Assembly (NCBI GenBank): GCA_002354335.1
Contig: DELI01000008.1
Location: 1,451-65,450 of the forward strand
DNA length: 64,000 nucleotides
Reading direction: 5' to 3'
Source: Sphingobacterium sp. UBA2700
GTDB lineage: Bacteria; Bacteroidota; Bacteroidia; Sphingobacteriales; Sphingobacteriaceae
Shown here: in pieces, positions 1-8,457 of the stretch
How positions within the stretch are numbered: the stretch's first letter is position 1
Layout of the letters: each line of letters starts with the position of its first letter
Notes under the pieces: generated by a model
Database searches by the model: none
Told to the model about the DNA's origin: nothing
What the model saw: the letters and a program-made list of their open reading frames with translations, nothing else
Program-made: the position numbers and the translations under genes

Positions 1-104
1 CATCCTCTTCTTTTTTATACTATAGCCCGCTATAAGCTGGTCATTTAATATGCTATACCTAATAACCCATCGAAATCATCAGGATATCACACTTTATTTT
101 TTAT

Positions 105-572
105 TTATCGCTCAATGATCGATTTTAAATCAGCTGGCGAGTAAGCAACAGATTTTAAGGTCTTGTCATCGCCTTCGCGAAATACAAGGAACTTACCATC
201 TATTTCCTTATAATAAGACTCAACGCCTTTCGCGCGGTAGTGCTCTTGTGTCGCAAGGGCTTCCTCGACTGTCTTACAAGCTTTGCTCATATTCGAGCGT
301 TGCACTTCATTAAACAGATCGTTAAATTTCTCGGCAAGTCCAAACTCTAGGATGGCACCCGATAATACATATTGAATATCAGCCAGGGCATCTGCAATTT
401 CTACGATATCTTTATCATCGATAGCCTCTTGAAGTTCTTTCAATTCCTCTGCTATCAAGGATACGCGCAGCTTACATCTTGTTTCTGAGGGAATAGTTGG
501 AGAATCTAAAATCGGATGTTGAAATGTTTTATGAAATTCTGCAACCGATGTTAAACACTTAGGATCTGTCAT
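105..572 (-). CDS. MazG/PRA-PH-like nucleotide pyrophosphohydrolase
   Basis: A 155-residue protein of the phosphoribosyl-ATP pyrophosphohydrolase-like (all-alpha NTP-PPase, MazG-related) superfamily. The family hydrolyses nucleoside triphosphates or related pyrophosphates with Mg2+ held by acidic residues. The helical signature is visible: EELKEL followed about 20 residues later by EIADALADIQYVL, which supplies the E-x-x-E and E/D-x-x-D metal ligands. An in-frame upstream ATG at 626 would add 18 residues, but it falls inside the rluB terminator hairpin, so the ATG at 572 (MTDPKC) is preferred. It lies downstream of the pseudouridine synthase on the same strand but beyond that gene's terminator, so it probably has its own promoter. 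The true substrate cannot be read from the sequence; housekeeping of non-canonical nucleotides is the family-level guess. Confidence 0.8.
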   Translation of the reverse strand: MTDPKCLTSVAEFHKTFQHPILDSPTIPSETRCKLRVSLIAEELKELQEAIDDKDIVEIADALADIQYVLSGAILEFGLAEKFNDLFNEVQRSNMSKACKTVEEALATQEHYRAKGVESYYKEIDGKFLVFREGDDKTLKSVAYSPADLKSIIER

Positions 573-616
573 AATGTTTTTTATTTTGTTAAAAATACGA
601 AAAGTGGGGAATAAAA

Positions 617-636
617 AAGACGCCATTTGGCGTCTT
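617..636 (-). terminator. Rho-independent terminator of the rluB-like gene
   Basis: Perfect 8-bp stem AAGACGCC/GGCGTCTT with an ATTT loop. On the minus strand it is followed by a T-rich run. It sits 5 bp past the stop codon of the pseudouridine synthase gene. Confidence 0.8.
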
Positions 637-640
637 CTTT

Positions 641-2029
641 TTATTTCATCAAATGTTTCAATTGAACAACTTCTTTTTCTTCCAGATATCTCCAGCGACC
701 ACGCGGAAGGTCCTTTTTCGTTAAGTTCGCATAAACGACACGGTCCAATTTTACGACCTCGTATCCTAATGATTCAAAGATACGACGTACGATTCTGTTC
801 TTACCGCTATGGATCTGAATACCGATCTCACGTTTCGAAGCGCCTACAACGAAGCTAAGATCGTCTGGTTTGATAAATCCATCCTCCAATTCGATACCGA
901 ACTGGATCTTATTGAAATCTCCTTGTGTTAAGTTTTTGCTTAACTCCACTTGGTAGATTTTACTGATGTTATTTCTAGGGTGTGAAAGTTTTTCCGCCAG
1001 GTTGCCGTCGTTAGTCAGTAACAATAGGCCTGTCGTATTTCTATCTAAACGTCCAACCGGATAGATACGCTCTTTGGTCGCTTTGGACACTAAGTGCATG
1101 ACCGTTTTACGTTCTTGAGGGTCGTCAGTCGTGGTGATGTAGTCTTTTGGCTTGTTTAAAAGCACATAAACCATTTTCTCACGCTTCAAACGCTCATCAT
1201 TATATCTGATTTCGTCTTTTGCCGGGTCAACTTTTGAGCCTAATTCAGTAACGACTTCACCATTCACGCTGATTACTCCCGCTTCGATCAACTCGTCAGC
1301 TTTACGACGAGAACAGATTCCTGAGTTCGCGATGTAACGGTTCAAACGGATTAGTCCGTCGTCGTTCGCATCTGCCTGGAACTTTCTGTCAGGTGAAGCA
1401 GATCTTCTTGCTCTTCCATCGTTACGATCATCTCTGCGGTCGTCTCTACGATCGCGAGAGTCTCTATTCTGATCGCCATCTTCGAATCGTCTCGAAGGGC
1501 GTCTGTCGCCGTAGCCTTTATCGTCGTTGCCAAAACGAGGTTTCCCGAATTTACGGTCGCCCGACGGTTTGCTGAACTTGCCATCGCGAGATGGTCTGTC
1601 AAATTTATTATCTCTAGACGATCTGTCGAACTTATTATCTCTCGACGGTCTATCGAAGTTTCCTTCTCTACTTGGACGGTCGTATTTGTTATCGCGAGCA
1701 GGTCTGTCGAAGTTTCCCTCTCTGCTTGGACGGTCATATCTGTTGTCGCGAGAAGAACGGTCGAAATTGCCATCTCTGCTCGGACGGTCGAATTTATTAT
1801 CTCTATTCGAGCGGTCGAATTTATCATCGCGATTTCCTCTTTCGAATTTATTGTCGCGTGATCCTGATTTGTCGAATTTGTTGAATTTGCGGTCTTGGTC
1901 TGGTCTACCAGATTTAGAATCTCTTGAGGAGTTAAAAGATGATCTTTTATCCCCGCGGAAGCTATCTGAGTTGCTTCTTGGTTTTTTGGAGTTGTCCTCT
2001 CGACTGTTCCTGTTGCTACTGAATGGCAT
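641..2029 (-). CDS. Pseudouridine synthase (RluB/RsuA family) with long repetitive charged N-terminus
   Basis: A 462-residue RluB/RsuA-family enzyme that isomerises a uridine in rRNA. The C-terminal half holds an S4 RNA-binding domain (about residues 225-265, starting LIRLNRYIANSGICSRRKA). The catalytic domain follows, with GRLDRNTTGLLLL; the nucleophilic Asp is about residue 329. The first ~220 residues are an Arg/Asp/Ser-rich disordered extension. Residues ~57-164 are twelve near-perfect nonapeptides of the type SRDNKFDRP (27-bp period, DNA 1538-1861). Such extensions are common in Bacteroidota RluB-like proteins and probably bind RNA. A start at 2053 would lie in the -7 box of the predicted promoter (2051-2058), so the ATG at 2029 is chosen. 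RluB versus RluE/RsuA specificity is unresolved. Confidence 0.9.
   Translation of the reverse strand: MPFSSNRNSREDNSKKPRSNSDSFRGDKRSSFNSSRDSKSGRPDQDRKFNKFDKSGSRDNKFERGNRDDKFDRSNRDNKFDRPSRDGNFDRSSRDNRYDRPSREGNFDRPARDNKYDRPSREGNFDRPSRDNKFDRSSRDNKFDRPSRDGKFSKPSGDRKFGKPRFGNDDKGYGDRRPSRRFEDGDQNRDSRDRRDDRRDDRNDGRARRSASPDRKFQADANDDGLIRLNRYIANSGICSRRKADELIEAGVISVNGEVVTELGSKVDPAKDEIRYNDERLKREKMVYVLLNKPKDYITTTDDPQERKTVMHLVSKATKERIYPVGRLDRNTTGLLLLTNDGNLAEKLSHPRNNISKIYQVELSKNLTQGDFNKIQFGIELEDGFIKPDDLSFVVGASKREIGIQIHSGKNRIVRRIFESLGYEVVKLDRVVYANLTKKDLPRGRWRYLEEKEVVQLKHLMK
1538..1861 (-). repeat. Twelve 27-bp tandem coding repeats (nonapeptide array)
   Basis: Degenerate tandem repeat inside the rluB-like gene. 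Each unit encodes [SNA]R[DE][NDG][KNR][FY]DR[PS]. The last two units have drifted (SRDGKFSKP and SGDRKFGKP). The repeat explains several long spurious open frames on both strands here. Confidence 0.85.
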
Positions 2030-2050
2030 AATTTTAAAAAAATTGAGCCA

Positions 2051-2058
2051 CAAAGATA
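2051..2058 (-). promoter_or_regulatory. -7 box of the rluB-like gene
   Basis: TATCTTTG on the minus strand, 22 bp upstream of the chosen ATG, matches the Bacteroidota -7 consensus TAnnTTTG. A TTC-like -33 element lies about 20 bp further upstream. It argues against the start at 2053. Confidence 0.55.
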
Positions 2059-2405
2059 GCTATTTTTTTTAATACCGTCGAAGTATTATATTCATTGCCC
2101 TGTGAATGTTAGATTGAAACGACATTTCAGGCATTGACAACCTTATAAGATACGGAATTATCTCTAATAAAAATAATTTATAATCCAAATTTTTTGAAAA
2201 ATGTTACAATTTATTAATATACAATAAATATGCTTTAAGTTGTCTAAACAATGATTTTTGAGCGTTTTAACTTTTCTTAACTTGTTATGAGATTGTAACT
2301 ATTTGGTGCATAGTGCTCTTTTGCCTTATCTTTGAGGCTGTTTTTTTAACCAAGCTATTTTTTGATCGATTTAATATCGTGGATAGGGTAGCAGTAAGGG
2401 AATAA
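2059..2405. other. Divergent AT-rich intergenic region
   Basis: About 350 bp between the minus-strand pseudouridine synthase gene and the plus-strand lytic transglycosylase gene. It holds the two divergent promoters and is otherwise AT-rich, with no open frame or repeat that I could support. Confidence 0.6.
2302..2334 (+). promoter_or_regulatory. Bacteroidota-type promoter of the lytic transglycosylase gene
   Basis: -33 TTTG at 2302-2305, a 21-bp spacer, and -7 TATCTTTG at 2327-2334 give a close match to the Bacteroidota sigma-ABfr consensus. The 5' UTR would be roughly 65 nt. Confidence 0.6.
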
Positions 2406-3143
2406 ATGATAAAAAAAAGAGTATTATGTAGTAGTGTTCTTTTGACGGTGATGTTGCTGTCGAAATTATACTCAAACCCCCAACCAGAATCCATGACTGA
2501 TCCTTTCAGAAAGGCACTAGATCAGTCTTTGATGTCCCAGGCCGCTGCGGCAAAGGACTTATCAGAAAAGAATTCTAAGGATGATTTTTATAGCCAAATC
2601 TCCTTTGCAAACGAAACTATCCCTCATGAGGAAAGCTTTTTTAGAAAAAGAATAGACAAATATCTCAGTAAATTTGCCTACCTCAAAAAGCCCTCAAATC
2701 AAATTCACAAAAAGGCGGATAAATTGCTCCCACGCATCGCAAAAATCCTTAAAAGCTACGGCATACCCGAAGACTTCAAGTATATTGCTGTTGTTGAGAG
2801 CAGCTTAAGTCCATCTACAACCTCGCATAAAGGTGCTGGTGGTTACTGGCAGTTTATGCCTGCGACGGCAAGACTTTACGGATTGCGTGTAGATGCTAAC
2901 GTCGATGAGCGTCTTGACCTCGTTAAATCAACGCACGCTGCTGCCAAATATCTGAAATCGCTACATGCGGAATTCGGCGATTGGACCTTGGCTGCTGCTG
3001 CTTATAACGTTGGAGGAGGTAGTCTTCGCGCTTCACTTAGAAGACAAAAGAAAGATAATTACTACGAACTGAAGCTGAATGCTGAAACAGCAGCGTATAT
3101 TTATAAAATCATCTCGATGAAGACTATTCTAGAAAATAGTTAG
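2406..3143 (+). CDS. Lytic transglycosylase (SLT domain, MltD-like)
   Basis: A 245-residue exported murein-cleaving enzyme. A hydrophobic signal segment (residues 4-23) precedes a helical linker. The SLT lysozyme-like domain (about 100-245) contains the catalytic Glu at residue 131 in AVVESSLSP, then GAGGYWQFMPATARLYGL, and AAAAYNVGGG near the C-terminus. These are the three conserved SLT motifs. It would cut the MurNAc-GlcNAc bond and release 1,6-anhydro muropeptides in the periplasm. It ends without the LysM repeats of many MltD homologues, so it is a short version. It stands alone, between a good promoter (2302-2334) and a strong terminator (3177-3205). Confidence 0.9.
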   Translation: MIKKRVLCSSVLLTVMLLSKLYSNPQPESMTDPFRKALDQSLMSQAAAAKDLSEKNSKDDFYSQISFANETIPHEESFFRKRIDKYLSKFAYLKKPSNQIHKKADKLLPRIAKILKSYGIPEDFKYIAVVESSLSPSTTSHKGAGGYWQFMPATARLYGLRVDANVDERLDLVKSTHAAAKYLKSLHAEFGDWTLAAAAYNVGGGSLRASLRRQKKDNYYELKLNAETAAYIYKIISMKTILENS

Positions 3144-3176
3144 TGAGGGATATATAATACAAGATCATATTATGCC

Positions 3177-3205
3177 AAGAAGCTGTCCAGTTCGGACAGC
3201 TTCTT
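3177..3205 (+). terminator. Rho-independent terminator after the lytic transglycosylase
   Basis: Perfect 12-bp stem (AAGAAGCTGTCC with its complement) around a 5-nt loop, followed by TTGG. The T-run is inside the 3' arm. Confidence 0.8.
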
Positions 3206-3652
3206 TTGGTTTACAAATATCTGTTTGATTTCTTCTTCAACAACGCAACTAGACTCGAACAGTACTTAACCCTTTCAAAGCCCTTTCAGAACCAATGCAT
3301 AACCCGATCATACCCGTTCAAGAAGGGCTTTGATATGGGTTTGATTAGGGTTTGAATAGGTTGTCATTTATCTTAGATTGCTCACTGCCTCAACCTGCTT
3401 ATATACTCTTGTTTTTTGGTCAGTTTTGCTTCGTTCGCTCCGGTTTACAGCAAGATAAACCATTGGGCCTTATATAGCTTCTATTGCTTAACATTTTAAT
3501 AACCTTTCACAAAAACATATCTTAAATTTCTTTGTTACATTCGTTAAAAATGAGACACTTGTCTCATGTGCTACCCAGTTGAAAAATATAGAGTAACGAC
3601 ATAAATGGCGAACTAATGTTCCATTTCTTTCATGATTTTATGGCTGCAAGAC
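3206..3652. other. Intergenic region upstream of the cbb3 operon
   Basis: About 450 bp with no credible gene. It contains repeat A1 (3268-3363). The remaining ~290 bp up to the CRP-like palindrome is AT-rich, with no recognisable feature. Confidence 0.6.
3268..3363. repeat. Intergenic repeat family A, copy 1 (inverted array of 11-mers)
   Basis: A palindromic array of a degenerate 11-mer, roughly CCCNNWTCAAA. On the plus strand, CCC-headed units recur every 10-11 bp (3270-3319), then a centre like CCCGTTCAAGAAGGG, then units in the opposite orientation with GGG every 11-12 bp to 3363. The same design appears at 18184-18244 and 37549-37638. It does not code and has no terminator T-tract. Confidence 0.75.
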
Positions 3653-3676
3653 AAAATGTGATGTATATCACATTTT
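3653..3676. promoter_or_regulatory. CRP/FNR-family operator upstream of the cco operon
   Basis: Palindrome with perfect 10-bp arms AAAATGTGAT and ATCACATTTT around GTAT. The core TGTGA-N6-TCACA is identical to the CRP consensus. It is centred at 3664.5, about 65 bp upstream of the start site inferred from the -7 box at 3717. That suits activation from a class I-like position. The protein that binds is not encoded in the window. Confidence 0.75.
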
Positions 3677-3716
3677 AGTGCTTCGGTTTATCATTAGAAT
3701 GTCATGTAGTTACCGG

Positions 3717-3724
3717 TACCTTTG
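3717..3724 (+). promoter_or_regulatory. -7 box of the ccoNO operon
   Basis: TACCTTTG fits TAnnTTTG. The expected -33 position has only TTAG (3694-3697), a weak match, as would be expected for a promoter that depends on an upstream activator such as a CRP/FNR protein. Confidence 0.5.
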
Positions 3725-3752
3725 AATCAGGTTAACTTAATTTAATAGAATA

Positions 3753-5900
3753 ATGCAGGTAGAGCAATTTAATTATGACAACAAGATTGTCAGAGATTTT
3801 GGAATCGCAACTGTAACATGGGGAATCATCGGAATGACGGTGGGTCTATTAATAGCCTTACAGCTAATATGGCCCGAACTGAATTTCGGTACCCAATTTA
3901 CTACATTCGGTCGTATCCGACCTTTGCACACCAATGCCGTAATTTTTGCCTTTGTTGGTAATGCCATCTTTATGGGGGCTTACTACTCAATGCAGCGGGT
4001 ATTGAAAGCAAGGATGTTCAGCGATGTACTCAGTAAGATCCACTTTTGGGGTTGGCAATTAATCATTGTAGCCGCAGCGATTACGCTTCCATTAGGTATC
4101 ACTTCTTCGCACGAGTATGCGGAATTGGAGTTACCGATCGATATCGCGATCGCCGTAATTTGGGTCGTTTTCGGAATCAATATGTTTGGTACTATTATCA
4201 AACGTAGAGAGCGTCACATGTATGTGGCTATTTGGTTTTATATCGCAACCTTCGTAACTGTTGCTGTGTTGCACATTGTTAACGCAATTCAGATTCCTGT
4301 AAGTTTCTGGAAAAGTTACTATGTGTATTCAGGAGTTCAAGATGCTTTAGTACAATGGTGGTATGGACACAACGCTGTAGCGTTCTTCCTAACTACTCCT
4401 TTCTTAGGAATGATGTATTACTTCTTACCTAAGATGGCTAATCGTCCTGTTTATTCCTATAAATTAAGTATTCTACACTTCTGGTCCTTAATTTTCATCT
4501 ACATTTGGGCCGGACCGCACCATTTATTATATACTTCATTACCAAGCTGGGTTCAGTCATTAGGAGTTGTATTCTCTATCATGTTGATCGCACCAAGTTG
4601 GGGAGGTATGATCAACGGTCTATTGACTTTGCGCGGTGCTTGGGATAAAGTACGTACAGAACCGATGTTGAAATTCATGGTCGTAGCATTAACATGTTAC
4701 GGTATGGCTACATTGGAAGGACCATTATTATCATTAAAACAAGTAAACGCCATTGCCCACTTTACGGACTGGATTCCAGCACACGTACATATTGGAGCAT
4801 TAGGATGGAACGGTTTCATGACTTTCGCAATCCTTTATTGGTTGTTCCCTAGAATTTATAGAACAAATCTATACTCTAAGAAATTAGCAAATACGCACTT
4901 CTGGATCGGTACATTAGGTATCTTATTCTACGCAATCCCTATGTATTGGGCTGCTGTGGTGCAAGGTTTAATGTGGAAAGACTTTACTCCAGAAGGTGTA
5001 TTGAAATACCCTAACTTCTTAGCGACTACATTAGAGATCTTACCTATGCACATGATGCGTGCAGCAGGTGGAGCCTTGTATTTGGCAGGTGTGGTATTGA
5101 TGACCTACAACTTAATCAAAACTGTAAAACAAGGTAAACTTGTGGCTAACGTAGCTGCTGAAGCTCCAGCATTAGAGCCGGTGCATAAATCAGAACGCTC
5201 AGCACACCGTCGTTTAGAACGTAAGCCTATCCTTTTCTTAGTGATGGCGTTGATCGCGATCTTAATCGGTGGTATCGTCGAGATGATTCCAACGTTTACA
5301 GTAAGTAGCAACGTGCCTAAAATAAGCTCGGTAAAACCATATACCGCATTAGAATTGCAAGGTCGCGACTTATATATCCGCGAGGGTTGTGTGAACTGTC
5401 ACTCGCAAACTATTCGTCCATTCCGTTCAGAAACTGCTCGTTACGGTGAGTACAGTAAAGCGGGTGAGTTCGTTTATGACCGTCCATTCTTATGGGGATC
5501 AAAACGTACAGGACCAGATTTGCACCGTATCGGTGGTAAATATCCTCACAAATGGCACTATGACCACATGTTAGATCCAACAATCACTTCACCAGGTAGT
5601 ATCATGCCTCAATATCCATGGTTAATCAGCCAAGATATCGAAACGAAATACTTAACTGGAAAGATGAAGGTGATGCGTAATCTAGGCGTTCCATACACGG
5701 ATGCAGAGATCAATAACGCAGTTGCAGATGCTGATAAACAAGCACTAGAGATTGTGAAAGATCTAGCTGCCAACCAAGTGGAAGTAGCACCGAATAAAGA
5801 GATCGTTGCGATGATTGCTTACTTACAGCGCCTAGGTACTGATATTAAATCTGCACCAAAAGCTGAAAACGAAGCTGCAGCGATAGATAACAATAACTAA
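3753..5900 (+). CDS. ccoNO: cbb3-type cytochrome c oxidase, fused subunits I and II (CcoN-CcoO)
   Basis: A 715-residue fusion of the catalytic heme-copper subunit CcoN and the monoheme cytochrome c subunit CcoO. Residues ~10-470 form the multi-TM CcoN part, with heme/CuB histidine motifs such as WWYGHNAVAFFL, GPHHLLYTSLP and DWIPAHVHIGALGWNG. After a basic linker (about 475-490), one TM leads to the CcoO domain with c-heme motif CVNCH near residue 547. A Met-containing segment GSIMPQYPWL supplies the sixth ligand. The enzyme reduces O2 to water at high affinity and pumps protons at the inner membrane. The fusion is frequent in Bacteroidota. It heads an operon with ccoQ, ccoP, ccoG and ccoH, preceded by a CRP-like site. 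Confidence 0.95.
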   Translation: MQVEQFNYDNKIVRDFGIATVTWGIIGMTVGLLIALQLIWPELNFGTQFTTFGRIRPLHTNAVIFAFVGNAIFMGAYYSMQRVLKARMFSDVLSKIHFWGWQLIIVAAAITLPLGITSSHEYAELELPIDIAIAVIWVVFGINMFGTIIKRRERHMYVAIWFYIATFVTVAVLHIVNAIQIPVSFWKSYYVYSGVQDALVQWWYGHNAVAFFLTTPFLGMMYYFLPKMANRPVYSYKLSILHFWSLIFIYIWAGPHHLLYTSLPSWVQSLGVVFSIMLIAPSWGGMINGLLTLRGAWDKVRTEPMLKFMVVALTCYGMATLEGPLLSLKQVNAIAHFTDWIPAHVHIGALGWNGFMTFAILYWLFPRIYRTNLYSKKLANTHFWIGTLGILFYAIPMYWAAVVQGLMWKDFTPEGVLKYPNFLATTLEILPMHMMRAAGGALYLAGVVLMTYNLIKTVKQGKLVANVAAEAPALEPVHKSERSAHRRLERKPILFLVMALIAILIGGIVEMIPTFTVSSNVPKISSVKPYTALELQGRDLYIREGCVNCHSQTIRPFRSETARYGEYSKAGEFVYDRPFLWGSKRTGPDLHRIGGKYPHKWHYDHMLDPTITSPGSIMPQYPWLISQDIETKYLTGKMKVMRNLGVPYTDAEINNAVADADKQALEIVKDLAANQVEVAPNKEIVAMIAYLQRLGTDIKSAPKAENEAAAIDNNN

Positions 5901-5925
5901 TAGCTAACATAGAAAAAGAAAGATT

Positions 5926-6111
5926 ATGTTTAAGCAGATAACAAATTTACATGGAGACGAGATTTACTTGATCGTCTCCCTATGTATCTTCCTTGGCTTT
6001 TTTATCCTCGTAACTATCATGTTGTTCGCCATGAAGAAAAACTTTGTCGACTACATGAAGGGATTGCCGTTGGAGGATACTGAGCGCGAATTAGATAAAT
6101 TACCCGAATAG
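5926..6111 (+). CDS. ccoQ: Small cbb3 oxidase subunit (CcoQ-like)
   Basis: A 61-residue protein with one TM helix (about residues 13-36) and a short acidic cytoplasmic tail. Its place between ccoNO and ccoP is that of CcoQ/FixQ, which stabilises the oxidase complex. CcoQ sequences are poorly conserved, so the call rests on size, topology and position. The start ATG is 26 bp after ccoNO, and the stop is 9 bp before ccoP. Confidence 0.75.
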   Translation: MFKQITNLHGDEIYLIVSLCIFLGFFILVTIMLFAMKKNFVDYMKGLPLEDTERELDKLPE

Positions 6112-6120
6112 ACAAGACCT

Positions 6121-7041
6121 ATGATTTCTATGATATTACAAGATACTGTTGCTACAGAAGTTGCAGCAGCAGCACCACAAACATTTGGAACGGGAAATTT
6201 ATATAATGATATTTTCTATATCGTCGTGTTCCTCGTACTGATTGCGGTTCTATTCGCAGCCATTACGATCAACAAGGCCCTGCGCACGATGTTGAAAGTG
6301 ACGATGCCAGATGTTGTACAAGAAGAAGCTCGTTTAAAAGCCGAGCGAAAAGCTTCAAGTCAATCCGCTTGGGCTAGAAGATGGAATACCTTTATAGGTT
6401 TAAAACCTATTGAGCAAGAGGAGTCATTGAAAATTGAAGACCATGAATATGATGGTATTGCCGAACTAAATAACCCTATTCCACTATGGTTTAATGCTTT
6501 ATTCTACTCCACCGTAGTATTTGCGGTAGTCTACATTTTGATATACCACGTATTTGGAGGATTGAACCAGGATCAGGAGTACGAACGTGAGATGGCACAA
6601 GCAGAAATCGAGAAAGCTGAGTTTTTATCCAAATCGGCGAATGCATTTGACGAGAATACTGTGGAGATTGATGCGACCGGTACGTTAGCAGCGAACGGTA
6701 AGGCGATTTTTGCAGCAAACTGTCAGGCTTGTCACGGACAGGCAGGTGAAGGAACCATTGGTCCGAACTTAACCGATAGATTCTGGCTGCACGGCGGTGA
6801 GATTAAGGATATCTTTAAAACTGTGAAATACGGTGTGCCAGATAAAGGGATGGTTCCTTGGGAACAAACATTAACTCCAGCTCAGATTGCTGAGGTAAGT
6901 AACTACATCGTCACATTGCGTGATACCAAGCCTGCAAATCCAAAAGCAGCGGAAGGTGTTGAGGTAGCAAGTTACCAAGCAGAAGGTGGAGCAGCTGAAC
7001 CTGCAGCAGCTACAGATAGCACTGCAACAGCAACAAATTAA
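6121..7041 (+). CDS. ccoP: cbb3-type cytochrome c oxidase subunit III (CcoP)
   Basis: A 306-residue membrane-anchored cytochrome c that delivers electrons to CcoNO. TM helices lie near residues 29-50 and 118-142. The second is preceded by NNPIPLWFNALFY, typical of the CcoP N-terminal domain. Only one c-type heme site is visible (CQACH, Cys ~201), with a possible axial Met in GMVPWEQTLT. Proteobacterial CcoP is diheme, so this is the monoheme form. The C-terminal ~35 residues are Ala/Glu-rich and low in complexity. A second ATG at 6130 is an alternative start. Confidence 0.92.
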   Translation: MISMILQDTVATEVAAAAPQTFGTGNLYNDIFYIVVFLVLIAVLFAAITINKALRTMLKVTMPDVVQEEARLKAERKASSQSAWARRWNTFIGLKPIEQEESLKIEDHEYDGIAELNNPIPLWFNALFYSTVVFAVVYILIYHVFGGLNQDQEYEREMAQAEIEKAEFLSKSANAFDENTVEIDATGTLAANGKAIFAANCQACHGQAGEGTIGPNLTDRFWLHGGEIKDIFKTVKYGVPDKGMVPWEQTLTPAQIAEVSNYIVTLRDTKPANPKAAEGVEVASYQAEGGAAEPAAATDSTATATN

Positions 7042-7059
7042 ATTAAATAAAACAATACC

Positions 7060-8457
7060 ATGGAAGTAGCAGCAAAGGGAAATGAGAATACTAACCAACC
7101 AGAAAAATCTAAAAGAAAGTGGGTTTATGCGAAAAAGCCTGCCGGAAAGCTTTATAATTATCGACAGGTTGTTGGTTACTCTTTGCTGCTCTTTCTTTTT
7201 GCGGCACCATTTATCAAGATAGATGGCAACCCGTTCTTGATGTTTAACATTATTGAACGTAAATTCTCCATCTTTGGTAACATTTTCTTGCCGCAGGATA
7301 TGCACATTTTCCTATTCGGGATGCTGATCATTATGGTCTGCATTGTGCTATTCACTGCTGTTTACGGTCGTGTTTGGTGTGGTTGGACATGTCCGCAGAC
7401 GATCTTTATGGAACTCATCTTCCGGAAGATCGAATACTTTATCGAAGGCGATTGGAATCAGCAGAAGAAAAGAGATCAAGGTCCGGACACGGATGCAAAA
7501 GCATGGCGTAAAATTCTGAAACATGCTGTCTTTATAGCCATCTCCTTTCTTATCGCGAACCTATTCCTGGCTTACATCATCGGAGTAGACGCGCTGTTTA
7601 AGATCATCACTGATCCTATTGATCAACATATCGCTGGTTTTATCTCCATTTGGGCATTTACCTTTGTTTTCTACTTTGTGTTCGCTTATGTTCGCGAGAT
7701 CGTGTGTACACGTATTTGTCCTTACGGACGTTTGCAAGGGGTTCTTTTGGATGAAAACTCCGTTACTGTAGCGTATAATGTAGCAAGAGGGGAGCCTAGA
7801 GGGAAGATACGTAAGAATAGTGATGTGGTTACCGGAGATTGTATCGATTGTAACCTATGTGTACATGTTTGTCCTACGGGTATAGACATACGTAAGGGGA
7901 CACAGTTGGAATGTGTTTCATGTACGGCTTGTATCGATGCTTGTGACGCTGTTATGGATAAAATCCATAAGCCTAAACGCCTGATTGGTTTCTACACACA
8001 GGCCGAAGCAGACGGGAAAGCAACGCTGCAGGATGGCAAAAAGAGGAATACGAGAGCCATTGTATATTCATGTATATTGCTCGTATTAATGGGTATCTTT
8101 ACGGCGATGATCTTTAGTCGCACCGATGTCGACGGGCGGTTATTGAGAGCAAAGGGAAGTACCTATCAGTTCCGTGATGATGGAACAGTAACGAATCTAT
8201 ATTCTTTAGAATTGATCAATAAAACAACGAAAGATATTGATTATGAGCTTGTGAGCGAGGATAAGGATATAGAGATTCAAATTGTAAATCCTATTTCGCA
8301 TTTGCCGCGCGAGGGCAATGCCAAGTTAAGCTTGTTCTTGATTGCGAAGAAAGCCAATATCAAGGAATACAAAACGAATATAAAATTGAATGTTGTGGCA
8401 GACGGTAAAGTGATTGAAACCATGAAGACAACCTTTATTGCGCCGCCAGGAAAATAA
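7060..8457 (+). CDS. ccoG: Cytochrome c oxidase accessory protein CcoG (FixG/RdxA)
   Basis: A 465-residue membrane iron-sulphur protein needed for cbb3 assembly, where the family acts in copper reduction/delivery to CcoN. Several TM helices come first, with the family motif YGRVWCGWTCPQT. Two 4Fe-4S clusters follow (CIDCNLCVHVCPTG near 261 and CVSCTACIDACDAV near 285), then a last TM and a periplasmic Ig-like C-terminal domain. It starts 18 bp after ccoP in the same operon. The cluster lacks the usual copper ATPase ccoI and ccoS, at least within this window. Confidence 0.95.
   Translation: MEVAAKGNENTNQPEKSKRKWVYAKKPAGKLYNYRQVVGYSLLLFLFAAPFIKIDGNPFLMFNIIERKFSIFGNIFLPQDMHIFLFGMLIIMVCIVLFTAVYGRVWCGWTCPQTIFMELIFRKIEYFIEGDWNQQKKRDQGPDTDAKAWRKILKHAVFIAISFLIANLFLAYIIGVDALFKIITDPIDQHIAGFISIWAFTFVFYFVFAYVREIVCTRICPYGRLQGVLLDENSVTVAYNVARGEPRGKIRKNSDVVTGDCIDCNLCVHVCPTGIDIRKGTQLECVSCTACIDACDAVMDKIHKPKRLIGFYTQAEADGKATLQDGKKRNTRAIVYSCILLVLMGIFTAMIFSRTDVDGRLLRAKGSTYQFRDDGTVTNLYSLELINKTTKDIDYELVSEDKDIEIQIVNPISHLPREGNAKLSLFLIAKKANIKEYKTNIKLNVVADGKVIETMKTTFIAPPGK

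Noticed and set aside
1351..2072. Long overlapping open frames on both strands inside the rluB-like gene
   Set aside because: They come from the 27-bp coding repeat, which keeps several frames open; their products are low-complexity and show no domain, and the S4/pseudouridine-synthase frame is clearly the real one.
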